A DNA stretch of 64,000 bases from contig OZ241368.1 in NCBI GenBank assembly GCA_965200525.1, forward strand, positions 6,386,001 through 6,450,000, written 5' to 3'. The notes under the pieces were generated by a model that saw only the letters and a list, made by a program, of their open reading frames with translations, made no database searches and had not been told where the DNA came from. The position numbers and the translations under genes were made by a program. Shown here one piece after another: positions 16,942 to 25,529 of this stretch (positions are counted from its first letter, which is position 1; every line of letters starts with the position of its first letter). The stretch comes from JANNPJ01 sp965200525 (GTDB taxonomy: Bacteria; Actinomycetota; Actinomycetes; Actinomycetales; Kineosporiaceae).

Positions 16942-17335
16942 TACTCCCGGATCGGATCGGGTCGCCTCGACCGCGGGGTCGCGGTCGGCCAAAGTCTCGC
17001 ACGGTCACCATGTCCCTTCTCGCAGCGATGAGCACCCCGCCCAGGCAGCGCCACTCGCGAACCCCCCTGCCTCCCGGGCCGCGTGGGGCGCGTGGTCGTG
17101 GCGGCGGTCGCAGCCAGTCCGGTCTCCAGTCCTGTGGCCCGGGCCGCGATTCCTACCGACCCGGCCGAGGGATGTGCCGCGACAGGTCCCATCGAGCCGC
17201 GTTGAACCCTGAACGAGCGAGCCCGAGCCGCTCGGCGGGGCCATCGAGGTCAGACAGGCCCGTTCCGCGGACGGCGGCCGCCGTCAATCACGATCGGCGA
17301 GTCTCGCGCGGACACCGCGGCCCGGCCGAGTGGCC
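16942..17335. other. Non-coding gap between sigma gene and potA-like gene
   Basis: About 390 bp with no supported gene. It holds the presumed sigma promoter, which I could not assign to hexamers with confidence, and the hairpin at 17270-17285 downstream of the potA-like gene. Confidence 0.4.
17270..17285 (-). terminator. Probable terminator of the potA-like gene
   Basis: GACGGCGGCCGCCGTC is a perfect 16-bp palindrome that folds to a 6-bp stem with a 4-nt loop, about 50 nt after the stop codon of the minus-strand ABC ATPase gene. Confidence 0.45.
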
Positions 17336-18532
17336 TCAGGCGGTGACGCCGCCGTCCGGGAGCAGTCGCAGAGCGTCCGGCGGCAACGACACGAGCACCG
17401 CATCACCGTGGGCATAGACCTGGCCGGGGTTGTGCCCGGGCGTGCCTACCGTCACCGTGCCACCGTCGGACAGGCGGACCACCACGTTGACGCTGGCCCC
17501 GAGGTAGACACTGCGGTCGACCAGGCCGGTCAGCATCTGCCGATCGCCACCGGCCGAATCCGGCCGACCCACCAGTGGTGTCACCGCCAACCGCTCCGGG
17601 CGGGCGACGAGCTTGGCCGGCCCCGGCTCGCGTCCAGTTCCGCCGGCCACCAGAACCTGCTCGCAGAGCCGGAAGGCGGTGCCCCCGTCGGCCGGGCCGA
17701 GCACCTCGACGTCCAGCACGTTGGCCGATCCGAGGAAGTCCGCCACGTAGGCGGTGGCCGGCTCCGAGTACACCTCGGCCGGCGATCCGACCTGTTCGAT
17801 CCGCCCCCCGGTCATCACCGCCAGCCGGTCCGACATGGTCAGTGCTTCTTCCTGGTCGTGCGTGACGTAGACGAAAGTGATGCCGACCGTCTCCTGGAGA
17901 GCCTTGAGCTCGATCTGCAGGGCCTTGCGCAGCTTGGCGTCGAGCGCCCCGAGCGGCTCGTCCAGCAGCAGCACCCGCGGGTTCAGGACCAGGGCCCGGG
18001 CCAGGGCCACCCGTTGCTGCTGCCCACCGGACAGCTGACTCGGCCGGCGATCGGCGTACGAGGACATCTGGACCAGCTCCAGAGCCTCCCCCACGCGCCG
18101 GCGCAGATCGGCCTTCGACACCTTGGCGTAACGCAGACCGAAAGCCACGTTGTCCCGGACACTCTGGAACGGAAAAAGCGCGTAGTTCTGAAACACCGTG
18201 TTCACCGGACGCCGATGGGCCGGCACCGGGGCGAGATCGACGCCGTCCAGCATGATCTGGCCACTGCTGGGCCGCTCGAATCCGGCGATCAGCCGTAAGG
18301 TCGTGGTCTTGCCGCAACCGGAGGGACCCAGAAGTGAGAAGAATTCGCCGGGTTGTATCTCCAGGTCGATCCCTCGTACGGCCTGAGCCTCGCCGTAACC
18401 TTTTTCCAGGCCCAGCAGCCGGATGCCTCCGCCGGTGACCTTACGAACGCCACCCGGGGTGGACAGTTGATCGCTCTCGGCGACCACAGATGCGGTCTTC
18501 GGCGCGGCGACTTCGTGCGAGCTCATCGACAC
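17336..18532 (-). CDS. potA: Polyamine-type ABC transporter ATPase (PotA-like)
   Basis: 398 residues. Walker A GPSGCGKTT (69-77), signature LSGGQQQR (167-174), Walker B VLLLDEP (187-193), switch His in VTHDQEEAL, then a C-terminal TOBE-type domain from about 300, as in PotA/FbpC-like ATPases. Energises uptake with the divergent binding protein and two permeases. GAGAGG lies 5 nt before the ATG. It is divergent from the potD-like gene, with a perfect palindrome between them. The assignment to the spermidine/putrescine family is by type only; the substrate may be another cation. Confidence 0.85.
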   Translation of the reverse strand: MSMSSHEVAAPKTASVVAESDQLSTPGGVRKVTGGGIRLLGLEKGYGEAQAVRGIDLEIQPGEFFSLLGPSGCGKTTTLRLIAGFERPSSGQIMLDGVDLAPVPAHRRPVNTVFQNYALFPFQSVRDNVAFGLRYAKVSKADLRRRVGEALELVQMSSYADRRPSQLSGGQQQRVALARALVLNPRVLLLDEPLGALDAKLRKALQIELKALQETVGITFVYVTHDQEEALTMSDRLAVMTGGRIEQVGSPAEVYSEPATAYVADFLGSANVLDVEVLGPADGGTAFRLCEQVLVAGGTGREPGPAKLVARPERLAVTPLVGRPDSAGGDRQMLTGLVDRSVYLGASVNVVVRLSDGGTVTVGTPGHNPGQVYAHGDAVLVSLPPDALRLLPDGGVTA

Positions 18533-18558
18533 CTCTCACCGGGCCTGCCAGGATCTGC

Positions 18559-18587
18559 TTGCCAAGATCTGACTGAACGTTCAGTCT
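18559..18587 (+). promoter_or_regulatory. Promoter and perfect TetR-type operator of the potD-like operon
   Basis: TTGCCA (18559-18564), a 17-nt spacer and CAGTCT (18582-18587) form the promoter. The 16-bp perfect palindrome GACTGAACGTTCAGTC (18571-18586) covers the spacer end and the -10. It is the same extended form as the site at the Rieske gene start and shares CTGAAC half-sites with 3154, 3199 and 3958. It lies between divergent potA and potD and may control both. Confidence 0.6.
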
Positions 18588-18662
18588 ATGAGCATTCGCT
18601 CGGCGCCCACAACGGTAACCCGGGTCGTCCACGGCCCCGAAGCAGACCCGGAGCGTTGCGAC

Positions 18663-19934
18663 ATGGTTCACGACCGCATGGCCGGCCAGCCCGAACTCAC
18701 TGGTCCGGGCGGCCCTTCGCGCCGCTCCGTGCTGCGGTACTCGGCCCTCGCCGCCTTTCTCGGACCATCCCTGGCGGCCTGCGCCCGGGATCACCATCTC
18801 AGCGGCGCCCTACCCACCACGCTGAAGATCGCCTCCCCCCAGAATCCGGTGACCTGGCCGATCACCACCGACAACGCGCCGATCGCCTCGGGTCTGACCC
18901 CGGAGACCGGCGCCACCCTTCAGCTCTACAACTACGCCGACTACATCGCTCCCGAGGCGATCAAGAGCTTCGAGAAGAAGTACAAGAAGTACGACGTCAA
19001 GGTGAAGGTCACGACGTTCAACGACACCAATGAAGCCCTCTCCAAGATCCGCGGCGGCTCGGTGCCGTTCGATCTCTACTTCCCGAGTTATGACGCAATC
19101 GGCAAGCTGGCCACCACCGGGCTGATCCGGCCGCTCAATCACAGCTACATCCCAGGAATCAAGAATGTCTGGCCCGAGTTCCAGAATCCCTTCTACGACG
19201 GTGGCTGGCAGTACAGCATTCCCTACACGGTGTACACGACGGGTATCGCCTGGCGCACCGACCGAGTAACCGAGAACATCGCCGACCGGCCGAATCCCTG
19301 GGACGTGTTCTGGGACCCGCAGTACGCCGGCAAGATGGCCGTGCTGGACGACTACCGCGAAGCCATCTCGCTGGCCCTGATCCGGGGTGGCGGCAGCGAT
19401 CTGAACACCGCCGACCAGGCCACCCTGAACAAGGCCCAGCAGGCCCTGCTCGACCTGACCGAGGCGACCAAGCCCACGATCACCATCAACAGCTACTCCG
19501 ACCTGCCCGGCGGCCGGTTCTCGATCGCCCACGTCTGGTCCGGCGACGCCATCAACATGCCGTACTACCTGCCCAAGAAGACCGATCCGGGCATCCTGCG
19601 GTACTGGTTCCCGGAGGACGACAAGGGCCCGGTCAACAACGACCTCGTCGTCCTGCTGCGCTCGAGCAAGAGCCCGGTGCTCTCGCACCTGTTCCTGGAC
19701 CACCTGCTGGACCCGGACGTCGCCCTGGCCAACCTGTCCTCCACCGGTTACCAGCCGCCTCAGAACACACTCACCGCGGCCCAGCTGATCAAGGACGAGT
19801 ACATCCCCGAGAACCTGAAGACGGCGGCCGTCGTCCCGGGCACGTTCACCAAGGGGTACCGGATCCTCGAGCTGCCGCCCACCGTCGACGCCCAGTGGCA
19901 GGCGGTCTGGCAGCGGTTCAAGGCCGGCGCGTGA
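18663..19934 (+). CDS. potD: Polyamine-type ABC substrate-binding lipoprotein, Tat signal
   Basis: 423 residues. Twin-arginine signal SRRSVLRYSALAAFLG and lipobox LAAC (Cys40), so a Tat-exported lipoprotein. The mature part has LQLYNYADYIAPEAIKSFEKK, the N-terminal signature of PotD/PotF-type (bacterial solute-binding 1) proteins, and FDLYFPSYDAIGKL. Start ATG 18663 has GGAG 9 nt upstream; the in-frame ATG 18588 directly follows the -10 and is unlikely. It overlaps potB by GTGA. The ligand is probably a positively charged amine, from family and neighbours. Confidence 0.85.
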   Translation: MVHDRMAGQPELTGPGGPSRRSVLRYSALAAFLGPSLAACARDHHLSGALPTTLKIASPQNPVTWPITTDNAPIASGLTPETGATLQLYNYADYIAPEAIKSFEKKYKKYDVKVKVTTFNDTNEALSKIRGGSVPFDLYFPSYDAIGKLATTGLIRPLNHSYIPGIKNVWPEFQNPFYDGGWQYSIPYTVYTTGIAWRTDRVTENIADRPNPWDVFWDPQYAGKMAVLDDYREAISLALIRGGGSDLNTADQATLNKAQQALLDLTEATKPTITINSYSDLPGGRFSIAHVWSGDAINMPYYLPKKTDPGILRYWFPEDDKGPVNNDLVVLLRSSKSPVLSHLFLDHLLDPDVALANLSSTGYQPPQNTLTAAQLIKDEYIPENLKTAAVVPGTFTKGYRILELPPTVDAQWQAVWQRFKAGA

Positions 19935-20839
19935 GGCAGCGACTGCGCCGTCGGGAGTATTTCGGCGCCCTGCTGGCGGCGCCGACGATCGTCTGGCTGG
20001 TGCTGTTCTTCATCGTGCCCGGCTACGTGCTGCTGTCGATCGCGTTCGGCACGGTCGATCCGATCTTCCGGGCGCCCCTGCCGGCTTGGAGCCCGGCCGA
20101 CTGGTCGTTCACCTCGTTCTCGTTCGTGTTCTCCCACCTGGCCGGCGGCACCAACGGCTTCTTCGGCCCGGCCGTCCTGCGCACGATCTGGTACGTGATC
20201 GTGGCCATGGTGCTCTGCCTGCTGATCTCCTACCCGGTGGCCTACTTCGTGGCCCGGCACGCCGGCCGCTGGCGGGGGGTGGTGCTGGCCCTGCTGGTGG
20301 CTCCGTTCTGGATCAGCTACATGATGCGGATGCTGGCCTGGGTCAACCTGCTCCAGACGGACGGGCTGGTCAATCGGGGTCTGAGCCTGAACGGCCTGCT
20401 CCCGCTCCACGTCGACTGGCTGGCCGGCCGGGCCTCGACGGTGATCCTGGGGCTGGTCTACGGCTACGTGCCCTACATGATCCTGCCGCTGTACGCCGCC
20501 CTGGACCGGATCAGCCCGAGTCTGATCGAGGCCGCCCGCGACCTCGGGGCCGGCCGCAGCGAGGTGTTCCGCCGGGTGATCCTGCCGATGAGCCTGCCCG
20601 GCGTGGCCGCCGGTCTGGTTCTGGTGGCCCTGCCGATGACCGGCGACTACTTCACCACCGACCTGCTCTCCGGCTCCCCCCGGACGTCGATGGTCGGCAA
20701 CCTGATCAACGAGGCGATCAGCACCCCGGGCCAGGCCGGCCAGGCCGGCGCTCTGGTGACGCTGCTGGTCATCGGGCTGCTGGCGCCCATGCTGCTGTAC
20801 GTCCGCAGCACCGTGCGGGACTCGGACGTGCGATCGTGA
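19931..20839 (+). CDS. potB: ABC transporter permease (PotB-like)
   Basis: 302 residues with six predicted membrane helices. It contains the permease EAA loop, here EAARDLGAGRSEVFRRVILPMSLPG, which contacts the ATPase. GTG 19931 overlaps the potD-like stop, and the gene end overlaps the next start in the same GTGA way, so the three importer genes are coupled. Typical length and order for the polyamine/opine importer family. Confidence 0.85.
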   Translation: MRQRLRRREYFGALLAAPTIVWLVLFFIVPGYVLLSIAFGTVDPIFRAPLPAWSPADWSFTSFSFVFSHLAGGTNGFFGPAVLRTIWYVIVAMVLCLLISYPVAYFVARHAGRWRGVVLALLVAPFWISYMMRMLAWVNLLQTDGLVNRGLSLNGLLPLHVDWLAGRASTVILGLVYGYVPYMILPLYAALDRISPSLIEAARDLGAGRSEVFRRVILPMSLPGVAAGLVLVALPMTGDYFTTDLLSGSPRTSMVGNLINEAISTPGQAGQAGALVTLLVIGLLAPMLLYVRSTVRDSDVRS

Positions 20840-21783
20840 CGACAACCCGTACCCGGCCCCGGACCCGGACCGAGCCGGAGCCCCCGGACCGGGGCCGCCT
20901 CCGGGCGACCCGCGCCGCCTGGTCGGACCGCGGTCGAGGCCCCTGGCGCCCGCCCTACGTGCTGGCCGGCGTCACCGCGGTCTACCTGCTCTGGTCCCTT
21001 CTCCCGGTCCTGCTGGCGGTGCTGTTCTCGTTCAACTCGGGCCGCTCGCGCAGCGTCTGGCAGGGCTTCTCGATGCGCTGGTACACCGGCGACCCGAACC
21101 TCTCGGTGCTGCACGACCCGGGGCTGCGCTCGGCTCTCGGTCACACCCTGGTCCTGGGGGTGCTGACCACGGTGGTGGCGGTGCCGTTGGGCGTCGCCTT
21201 CGCCCTCGGCCTCGACCGCTGGCACGGCCGGTTGCCGGCGGCGGCCAACATCACCGTCGTCCTGTCGTTCGTGGTTCCGGAGATCGTGCTCGCCGTCGGC
21301 CTGCTCTACATGGTCACGCAGCTCGCCGTGCCCTTCCAGCTCGGGACGACGGCCCAGGTGGTGGGCCTGGTGACGTTCCAGATCTCGTACCCGGTGGTGA
21401 TCGTCCGGGCCCGGATGCTGACCATCGGCAAGCAGTACGAGGAGGCTGCCCGCGACCTTGGAGCCTCTCCGTTGCAGGCGATCCGACGGGTGCTGCTGCC
21501 GATGCTGACGCCGGCCGTGTTCGCCAGTGCCGTCCTGGTCTTCGCCGACGTGATCGACGACTTCGTGCTGGTCCGGTACCTGTCCGGCGGGTCGCAGACG
21601 GAGACCACGTCGATGAAGATCTACAACACCGCCCGGGCGGCCCCGACGCCGGCGCTCAACGCGCTGGCCTCGCTGATGTTGCTGGCCTCGCTGGTGGCCG
21701 TCGTGCTGGGCTGGCTGGCCTACCGTCGGTTCACCCGGGGTGAGCCGGCGGACGCCGGGCTCGGCGCCTTCGCCCAGCTCTAG
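20836..21783 (+). CDS. potC: ABC transporter permease (PotC-like)
   Basis: 315 residues. After a charged, Arg/Pro-rich N-terminal tail of about 40 residues come six membrane helices with the EAA loop EEAARDLGASPLQAIRRVLLP. Second half of the membrane channel with the PotB-like protein. GTG 20836 overlaps the preceding stop. Confidence 0.85.
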   Translation: MTTTRTRPRTRTEPEPPDRGRLRATRAAWSDRGRGPWRPPYVLAGVTAVYLLWSLLPVLLAVLFSFNSGRSRSVWQGFSMRWYTGDPNLSVLHDPGLRSALGHTLVLGVLTTVVAVPLGVAFALGLDRWHGRLPAAANITVVLSFVVPEIVLAVGLLYMVTQLAVPFQLGTTAQVVGLVTFQISYPVVIVRARMLTIGKQYEEAARDLGASPLQAIRRVLLPMLTPAVFASAVLVFADVIDDFVLVRYLSGGSQTETTSMKIYNTARAAPTPALNALASLMLLASLVAVVLGWLAYRRFTRGEPADAGLGAFAQL

Positions 21784-21798
21784 CCACCGGGCTCCCCT

Positions 21799-21818
21799 CC
21801 GACGCGTCGAACCGTCGG
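21799..21818. terminator. Possible terminator between the importer and kinase genes
   Basis: CCGACG and CGTCGG form a 6-bp stem with an 8-nt loop in the 39-bp gap between two convergent genes. Confidence 0.35.
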
Positions 21819-21822
21819 TGTC

Positions 21823-23352
21823 TCAGGGGTTCGGCACCCCGGGTGCGGGACTGTCGCTGGCCGTCGGCCCGGCCGGCTCGGTGGTGGTCGGCGCCGCGGT
21901 CGTGGTCTCCGGCGGATCGGTGACCGGCTTGGTCGTGGTCACCGGGGGCTTGGGCTTGCCGGTGACCGACGCGCTCGGAGTGGCCGTCGGCTTGCCGGTG
22001 GGCGACGACGACGGCGTCGACTTGCCGGTCGAGGTCGGCGTCAGCCTGCCGGTCGGTTCGATGTAACTGTAGGTGTGAGTGACCAGCGGAACCGTGGCTC
22101 CCGGATCGTCCGCCGGATCGGTCGGATCGTCGGTCGACGTGGCCGGGGCCGTGGTCTCGGCCGGTCGCGTGATCCCGGTGGTGCTCGTGGTGCTGGGCGA
22201 ACCGGAGGTGCCGCCGCTGCCGGCGACCGCGAAGGCCGCCGCCCCGGCCAGCACGATGACCGCCCCGGCCGGCAGGGCCAGCCAGGCCCGGGGGGCCCGG
22301 GCCCGCAGGTCGGCGAACCAGCCCGCCCCGCCGCCGTACTCGTGATCACGGCCGGCCGGCCGAGCGCCCGGCAGGGGCTGCGGCTGGGCCACGAAGGACT
22401 GGGTGTCCATCGGTCGCGGATCCGACCAGGGAGCGACCGGCGGCATCGGCAGCGGCAGGGCCCCCGTCCGGGTCGAATCCGGCGGCCCGGCCAGGGCCAG
22501 CGCCGGAACCGTGGTCTCGGGCCGGCTGAGGCGCCAGGAGCCGTCCAGGATGCCCGGGCAGCGGGCGGCGATCTGGTCCGGCGTCGGCCGGCGGACCGAA
22601 TCCTTCTGCAGGCAGTCGGCGATCAAGGCCCGCAGGCCCTCGTCGCGGATGCCGGCCAGGTCGGGGTCGGCGTGCACCACCCGGTAGGTGACCGAGATCA
22701 GCGAGCCCTCGCCGAAAGCCCGACGCCCGGTCGCGGCGAAGTAGAGCACCGCCCCGAGGGCGAACACGTCGCTGGCCTCGGTGACGTGTTCGGCCTGCGC
22801 CTGTTCGGGCGACATGAACCCGGCCGAGCCGGTGACCAGGCCGGTCATGGTCAGCACGCTGCTGGCGTCGGAGGACTGGGCGATGCCGAAGTCGATCAGG
22901 CGGGCCCCCTCGACCCCCATCAGCACGTTGGACGGCTTGAGGTCGCGGTGCACCAGCCCGGCGCCGTGGATGCTGATCAGGGCCTGGGCCATGCCCGCGG
23001 CCAGCCGCACGCAACTCGCCGGGGTCAGCGGGCCGCCCCGGTCGATCAGCTCGCTCAGGGTGGGGCCGTCGACGAACTCGGTGGCCATCCACGGCGGGCG
23101 CCCGTCCGGGTCGGCGTCGACCAGAGCCGCGGTGTTGGGGCCGGTCACCCGGCGGGCGGCCACCACCTCGCGGTGGAACCGGCGCCGGAACTGTGCGTCC
23201 TCGGACACGTACTGATGGATCATCTTCAGGGCGAACTGCTCGCCGGACGCCGCCCGGGCCAGGTAGACCCGACCCATGCCGCCCGAGCCGAGTCGGGCCA
23301 CGATCTCGTACCGACCCACCTGACGGGGGTCGGAGTCCTCTAGAGGTTCCAT
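21823..23352 (-). CDS. Membrane Ser/Thr protein kinase (PknB type, no PASTA)
   Basis: 509 residues. Cytoplasmic Hanks-type kinase domain about 14-275: Gly loop LGSGGMGRVY, Lys43 in ALKM, catalytic HRDLKPSN (135-142), DFG (154-156), and the activation segment TGSAGFMSPEQ. A Pro-rich juxtamembrane region precedes one membrane helix near 355-378 (LPAGAVIVLAGAAAFAVAG). The exported ~130 residues are Thr/Pro/Ser-rich with no PASTA or other known sensor, so what it senses is unclear. GGGAGG lies 6 nt before the ATG. Monocistronic, convergent with the importer operon. Confidence 0.9.
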   Translation of the reverse strand: MEPLEDSDPRQVGRYEIVARLGSGGMGRVYLARAASGEQFALKMIHQYVSEDAQFRRRFHREVVAARRVTGPNTAALVDADPDGRPPWMATEFVDGPTLSELIDRGGPLTPASCVRLAAGMAQALISIHGAGLVHRDLKPSNVLMGVEGARLIDFGIAQSSDASSVLTMTGLVTGSAGFMSPEQAQAEHVTEASDVFALGAVLYFAATGRRAFGEGSLISVTYRVVHADPDLAGIRDEGLRALIADCLQKDSVRRPTPDQIAARCPGILDGSWRLSRPETTVPALALAGPPDSTRTGALPLPMPPVAPWSDPRPMDTQSFVAQPQPLPGARPAGRDHEYGGGAGWFADLRARAPRAWLALPAGAVIVLAGAAAFAVAGSGGTSGSPSTTSTTGITRPAETTAPATSTDDPTDPADDPGATVPLVTHTYSYIEPTGRLTPTSTGKSTPSSSPTGKPTATPSASVTGKPKPPVTTTKPVTDPPETTTAAPTTTEPAGPTASDSPAPGVPNP

Positions 23353-23422
23353 CCGACACCTCCCACCGGTTCGCGGCGATCCCTGGGCCTGTCGGCCTCC
23401 GAGTCATGCATGACGAGCGCCC

Positions 23423-23444
23423 CCGGGCGCGCCGTCGCGCCCGG
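23423..23444. terminator. Strong hairpin between TetR and kinase genes
   Basis: CCGGGCGCG and CGCGCCCGG form a perfect 9-bp stem with a 4-nt loop (CCGT). It lies about 160 nt after the stop of the minus-strand TetR gene and before the kinase start, so it probably ends the TetR transcript. Confidence 0.5.
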
Positions 23445-23606
23445 ACACCCCTGAATCTGACCGCACTTTGTGTACCCGCCCCTGGTCACCAGATGCCTCA
23501 CCCGCACCATCAGGGCAAAGAGTACAGGTCAGCTCGGACCCGTCGACCTGTGACGATATCCGGTAACGACGGCTTCACGCTCAGTTGCGAGGATTCCGGT
23601 GCCGGG

Positions 23607-24236
23607 TCAGCTCTCGCCCGACCGCTCCGCGACGGCGCCGAGCGAGCCGGCGGGCAGACCCAGCTCGGTCTCGGCGTAGCCGATCGACCAGCTCACGACG
23701 TCGGCCCGATCGATGGCCACCTGGTGGGCCACGGCCTGCAGGGCCAGGCCGTCGAGCAGGGAGAGCACCCGCCAGGCCGAGGCCTCCGGGTCCGGGCAGA
23801 ACATCAGCCCCTCCGCGATCCCGGCCCGGACGGCCCCGACCAGCAACTGCTGCCAGGCGATGTTCAGCCGCTGCGAGGTGGCCCGGACGGCCGGCCGCCG
23901 GGCCGCCTCGGCCCAGGCGTCGAGCCAGAGCTGGAAGGCCCAGTCCTGCTCGGCCCGGGTGTAGTTGGCGAAGAAGATCCGCAGCCGGCTGACGGCGTCC
24001 GGGCCCGCGGCCATCGCCTCCCCGATGGCGGCCAGGTCCTGCCCGGCAGCCCTGTCGAAGGCGTCCGCGAGCAGGTCGTCCATCGAGGCGAAGTAATGGT
24101 GGATCAGGCCGCTGGAGGTACCCATCCGCTGGGCCACGTCCCGCACCGTGGTCGAGGCCAGACCTTTGTCGATCATGACCTCGAGGGCGGCCGAGACGAT
24201 CGCGTCACGCCGATCCTGAGCGCTCATCCGGGCCAC
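23607..24236 (-). CDS. TetR-family regulator of the GcvT-like operon (BetI-like)
   Basis: 209 residues. Helix-turn-helix at about 12-58 (IVSAALEVMIDKGLASTTVR, then RMGTSSGLIHHYFASM). The C-terminal domain has WAFQLWLDAWAEAARRP and LLDGLALQAVAH, the same BetI-type pattern as the TetR at 3245. GTG 24236 lies 7 nt after a -10 TAGGCT, fitting a leaderless start; ATG 24227 is the alternative. Divergent from the aminomethyltransferase gene with 57 bp between starts, so it very likely controls both. Confidence 0.85.
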   Translation of the reverse strand: MARMSAQDRRDAIVSAALEVMIDKGLASTTVRDVAQRMGTSSGLIHHYFASMDDLLADAFDRAAGQDLAAIGEAMAAGPDAVSRLRIFFANYTRAEQDWAFQLWLDAWAEAARRPAVRATSQRLNIAWQQLLVGAVRAGIAEGLMFCPDPEASAWRVLSLLDGLALQAVAHQVAIDRADVVSWSIGYAETELGLPAGSLGAVAERSGES

Positions 24237-24243
24237 GGATCCG

Positions 24244-24287
24244 AGCCTAGACGCCTATTGCGCAAGCGTCCAACAAGCACCTACTGT
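24244..24287. promoter_or_regulatory. Overlapping divergent leaderless promoters with operator
   Basis: Forward: TTGCGC (24259-24264), 17 nt, TACTGT (24282-24287), then 6 nt to ATG 24294. Reverse: TTGGAC (24273-24268), 18 nt, TAGGCT (24249-24244), then 7 nt to GTG 24236. The two -35 regions overlap within the imperfect palindrome GACGC-N11-GCGTC (24250-24270), so one bound TetR could shut both promoters. Confidence 0.6.
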
Positions 24288-24293
24288 GATCCG

Positions 24294-25523
24294 ATGGTGC
24301 AGACGACTCCGTTCCACCCGCGGCTCAGCGAACTGAACACCACCGGCCTCTACGGTCACTGGTCCGGCTATCTGTCCACCCTCCGGTACGACCTGTCGGC
24401 CAAGCACGAGTACTTCGGGATTCGCAACAGCGCCGGAGTTTTCGACACCTCGCCGCTGTACAAGTACTGGATCCGCGGGGCCGACGCGGAGAAGTTCCTG
24501 GCCGGGGTGATGACCCGGGACATCCGGCTCTGCCGGCCGGGCCGGGCCCAGTACACGCTCTGGTGCGACGACGAGGGCTACGTGCTGGAGGACGGCGTCC
24601 TGTTCCGGCACTCCGAGACCGAGTTCCTGCTCACCTGCGCCGAGCCCAACCTGGGCTACTTCCGCGACCTGGTCGGCCGGCTCCAGGTCGAGATCGAGGA
24701 CGTCACCGCCGATTACGGCGTCCTCGCCGTTCAGGGGCCCCGCTCGCGCGACATCCTGGCCACCCTGGCCCCCGAGATCACCGAACTGCCCTTCTTCGGG
24801 CTGGTTCAGAGCAAGATCGCCGAGGCTCCGGTCACGCTCTCGCGCACCGGATACACCGGCGACCTCGGGTACGAGATCTTCGTCCGGGCGGACGACGCGC
24901 TCGCCGTCCTGGACGCCGTGCTGGCCGCCGGAACGCCCTACGGGATGAGGCCCTTCGGCGAGGACGCCCTGCTGATGGCCCGGATCGAGGCCGGCCTGGT
25001 GCTGATCAACGTCGAGTTCTCGTCCAGCCGGTTCGCCTACACCGACCAGCAGCGGGTCACCCCGATCGAGCTCGGGTTCCGCTGGATGCTGCGCGGGATC
25101 GAGGACGGCGACCGGCCGTTCATCGGGCGCAACGCCATCCGGCGGGAGATCGCCGACAAGACGTCACGCTGGTCGACCGTCGGCCTGCTGATCGACTGGG
25201 CCGACTACGACCGGCTCTACACCGAGGCCGGGCTGATCCCACCGAAGGACGAGACCCCCCTGACCTACGAGTCGATGCTGTACGCCGATCCCGATGCCCA
25301 CAGCGACGGCGAAGCGGCGGCGGGCGAGCGGATCGGCTACGCCACCAGCCTGATGTACTCCCCCGTGCTGCAGCGGCACATCGCCATCGCCCGGGTCCGC
25401 CCCGACCTCGCGAAGGTCGGCACCCGGGTCAACCTCGAGCTGACCATCGACCATCAGTACCGCACGGTGGCGGCCGAGGTCGCCAAGCTGCCGCTGTTCA
25501 ACCCCGAGCGAAAGACGGCCTGA
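24294..25523 (+). CDS. GcvT-like aminomethyltransferase family protein
   Basis: 409 residues, spanning the GCV_T and C-terminal GCV_T domains: VFDTSPLYKYWIRGADAEKFL, YTLWCDDEGYVLEDGVLFR, YGVLAVQGPRSRDIL, SRTGYTGDLGYEIFV, and the C-terminal beta-barrel ending VRPDLAKVGTRVNLEL. The family moves one-carbon units from N-methyl or aminomethyl groups to tetrahydrofolate (GcvT, dimethylglycine and sarcosine enzymes, DmdA). Which donor it uses cannot be read here. ATG 24294 is probably leaderless, under the divergent TetR promoter. The oxidoreductase gene follows 6 nt after the stop. Confidence 0.85.
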   Translation: MVQTTPFHPRLSELNTTGLYGHWSGYLSTLRYDLSAKHEYFGIRNSAGVFDTSPLYKYWIRGADAEKFLAGVMTRDIRLCRPGRAQYTLWCDDEGYVLEDGVLFRHSETEFLLTCAEPNLGYFRDLVGRLQVEIEDVTADYGVLAVQGPRSRDILATLAPEITELPFFGLVQSKIAEAPVTLSRTGYTGDLGYEIFVRADDALAVLDAVLAAGTPYGMRPFGEDALLMARIEAGLVLINVEFSSSRFAYTDQQRVTPIELGFRWMLRGIEDGDRPFIGRNAIRREIADKTSRWSTVGLLIDWADYDRLYTEAGLIPPKDETPLTYESMLYADPDAHSDGEAAAGERIGYATSLMYSPVLQRHIAIARVRPDLAKVGTRVNLELTIDHQYRTVAAEVAKLPLFNPERKTA

Positions 25524-25529
25524 TCCGCG

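Noticed and set aside
23193..24293. The GcvT-like frame extends over 1 kb upstream
   Set aside because: The extension runs antisense through the TetR gene and lacks domain similarity. The promoter and ATG at 24294 explain the real start.
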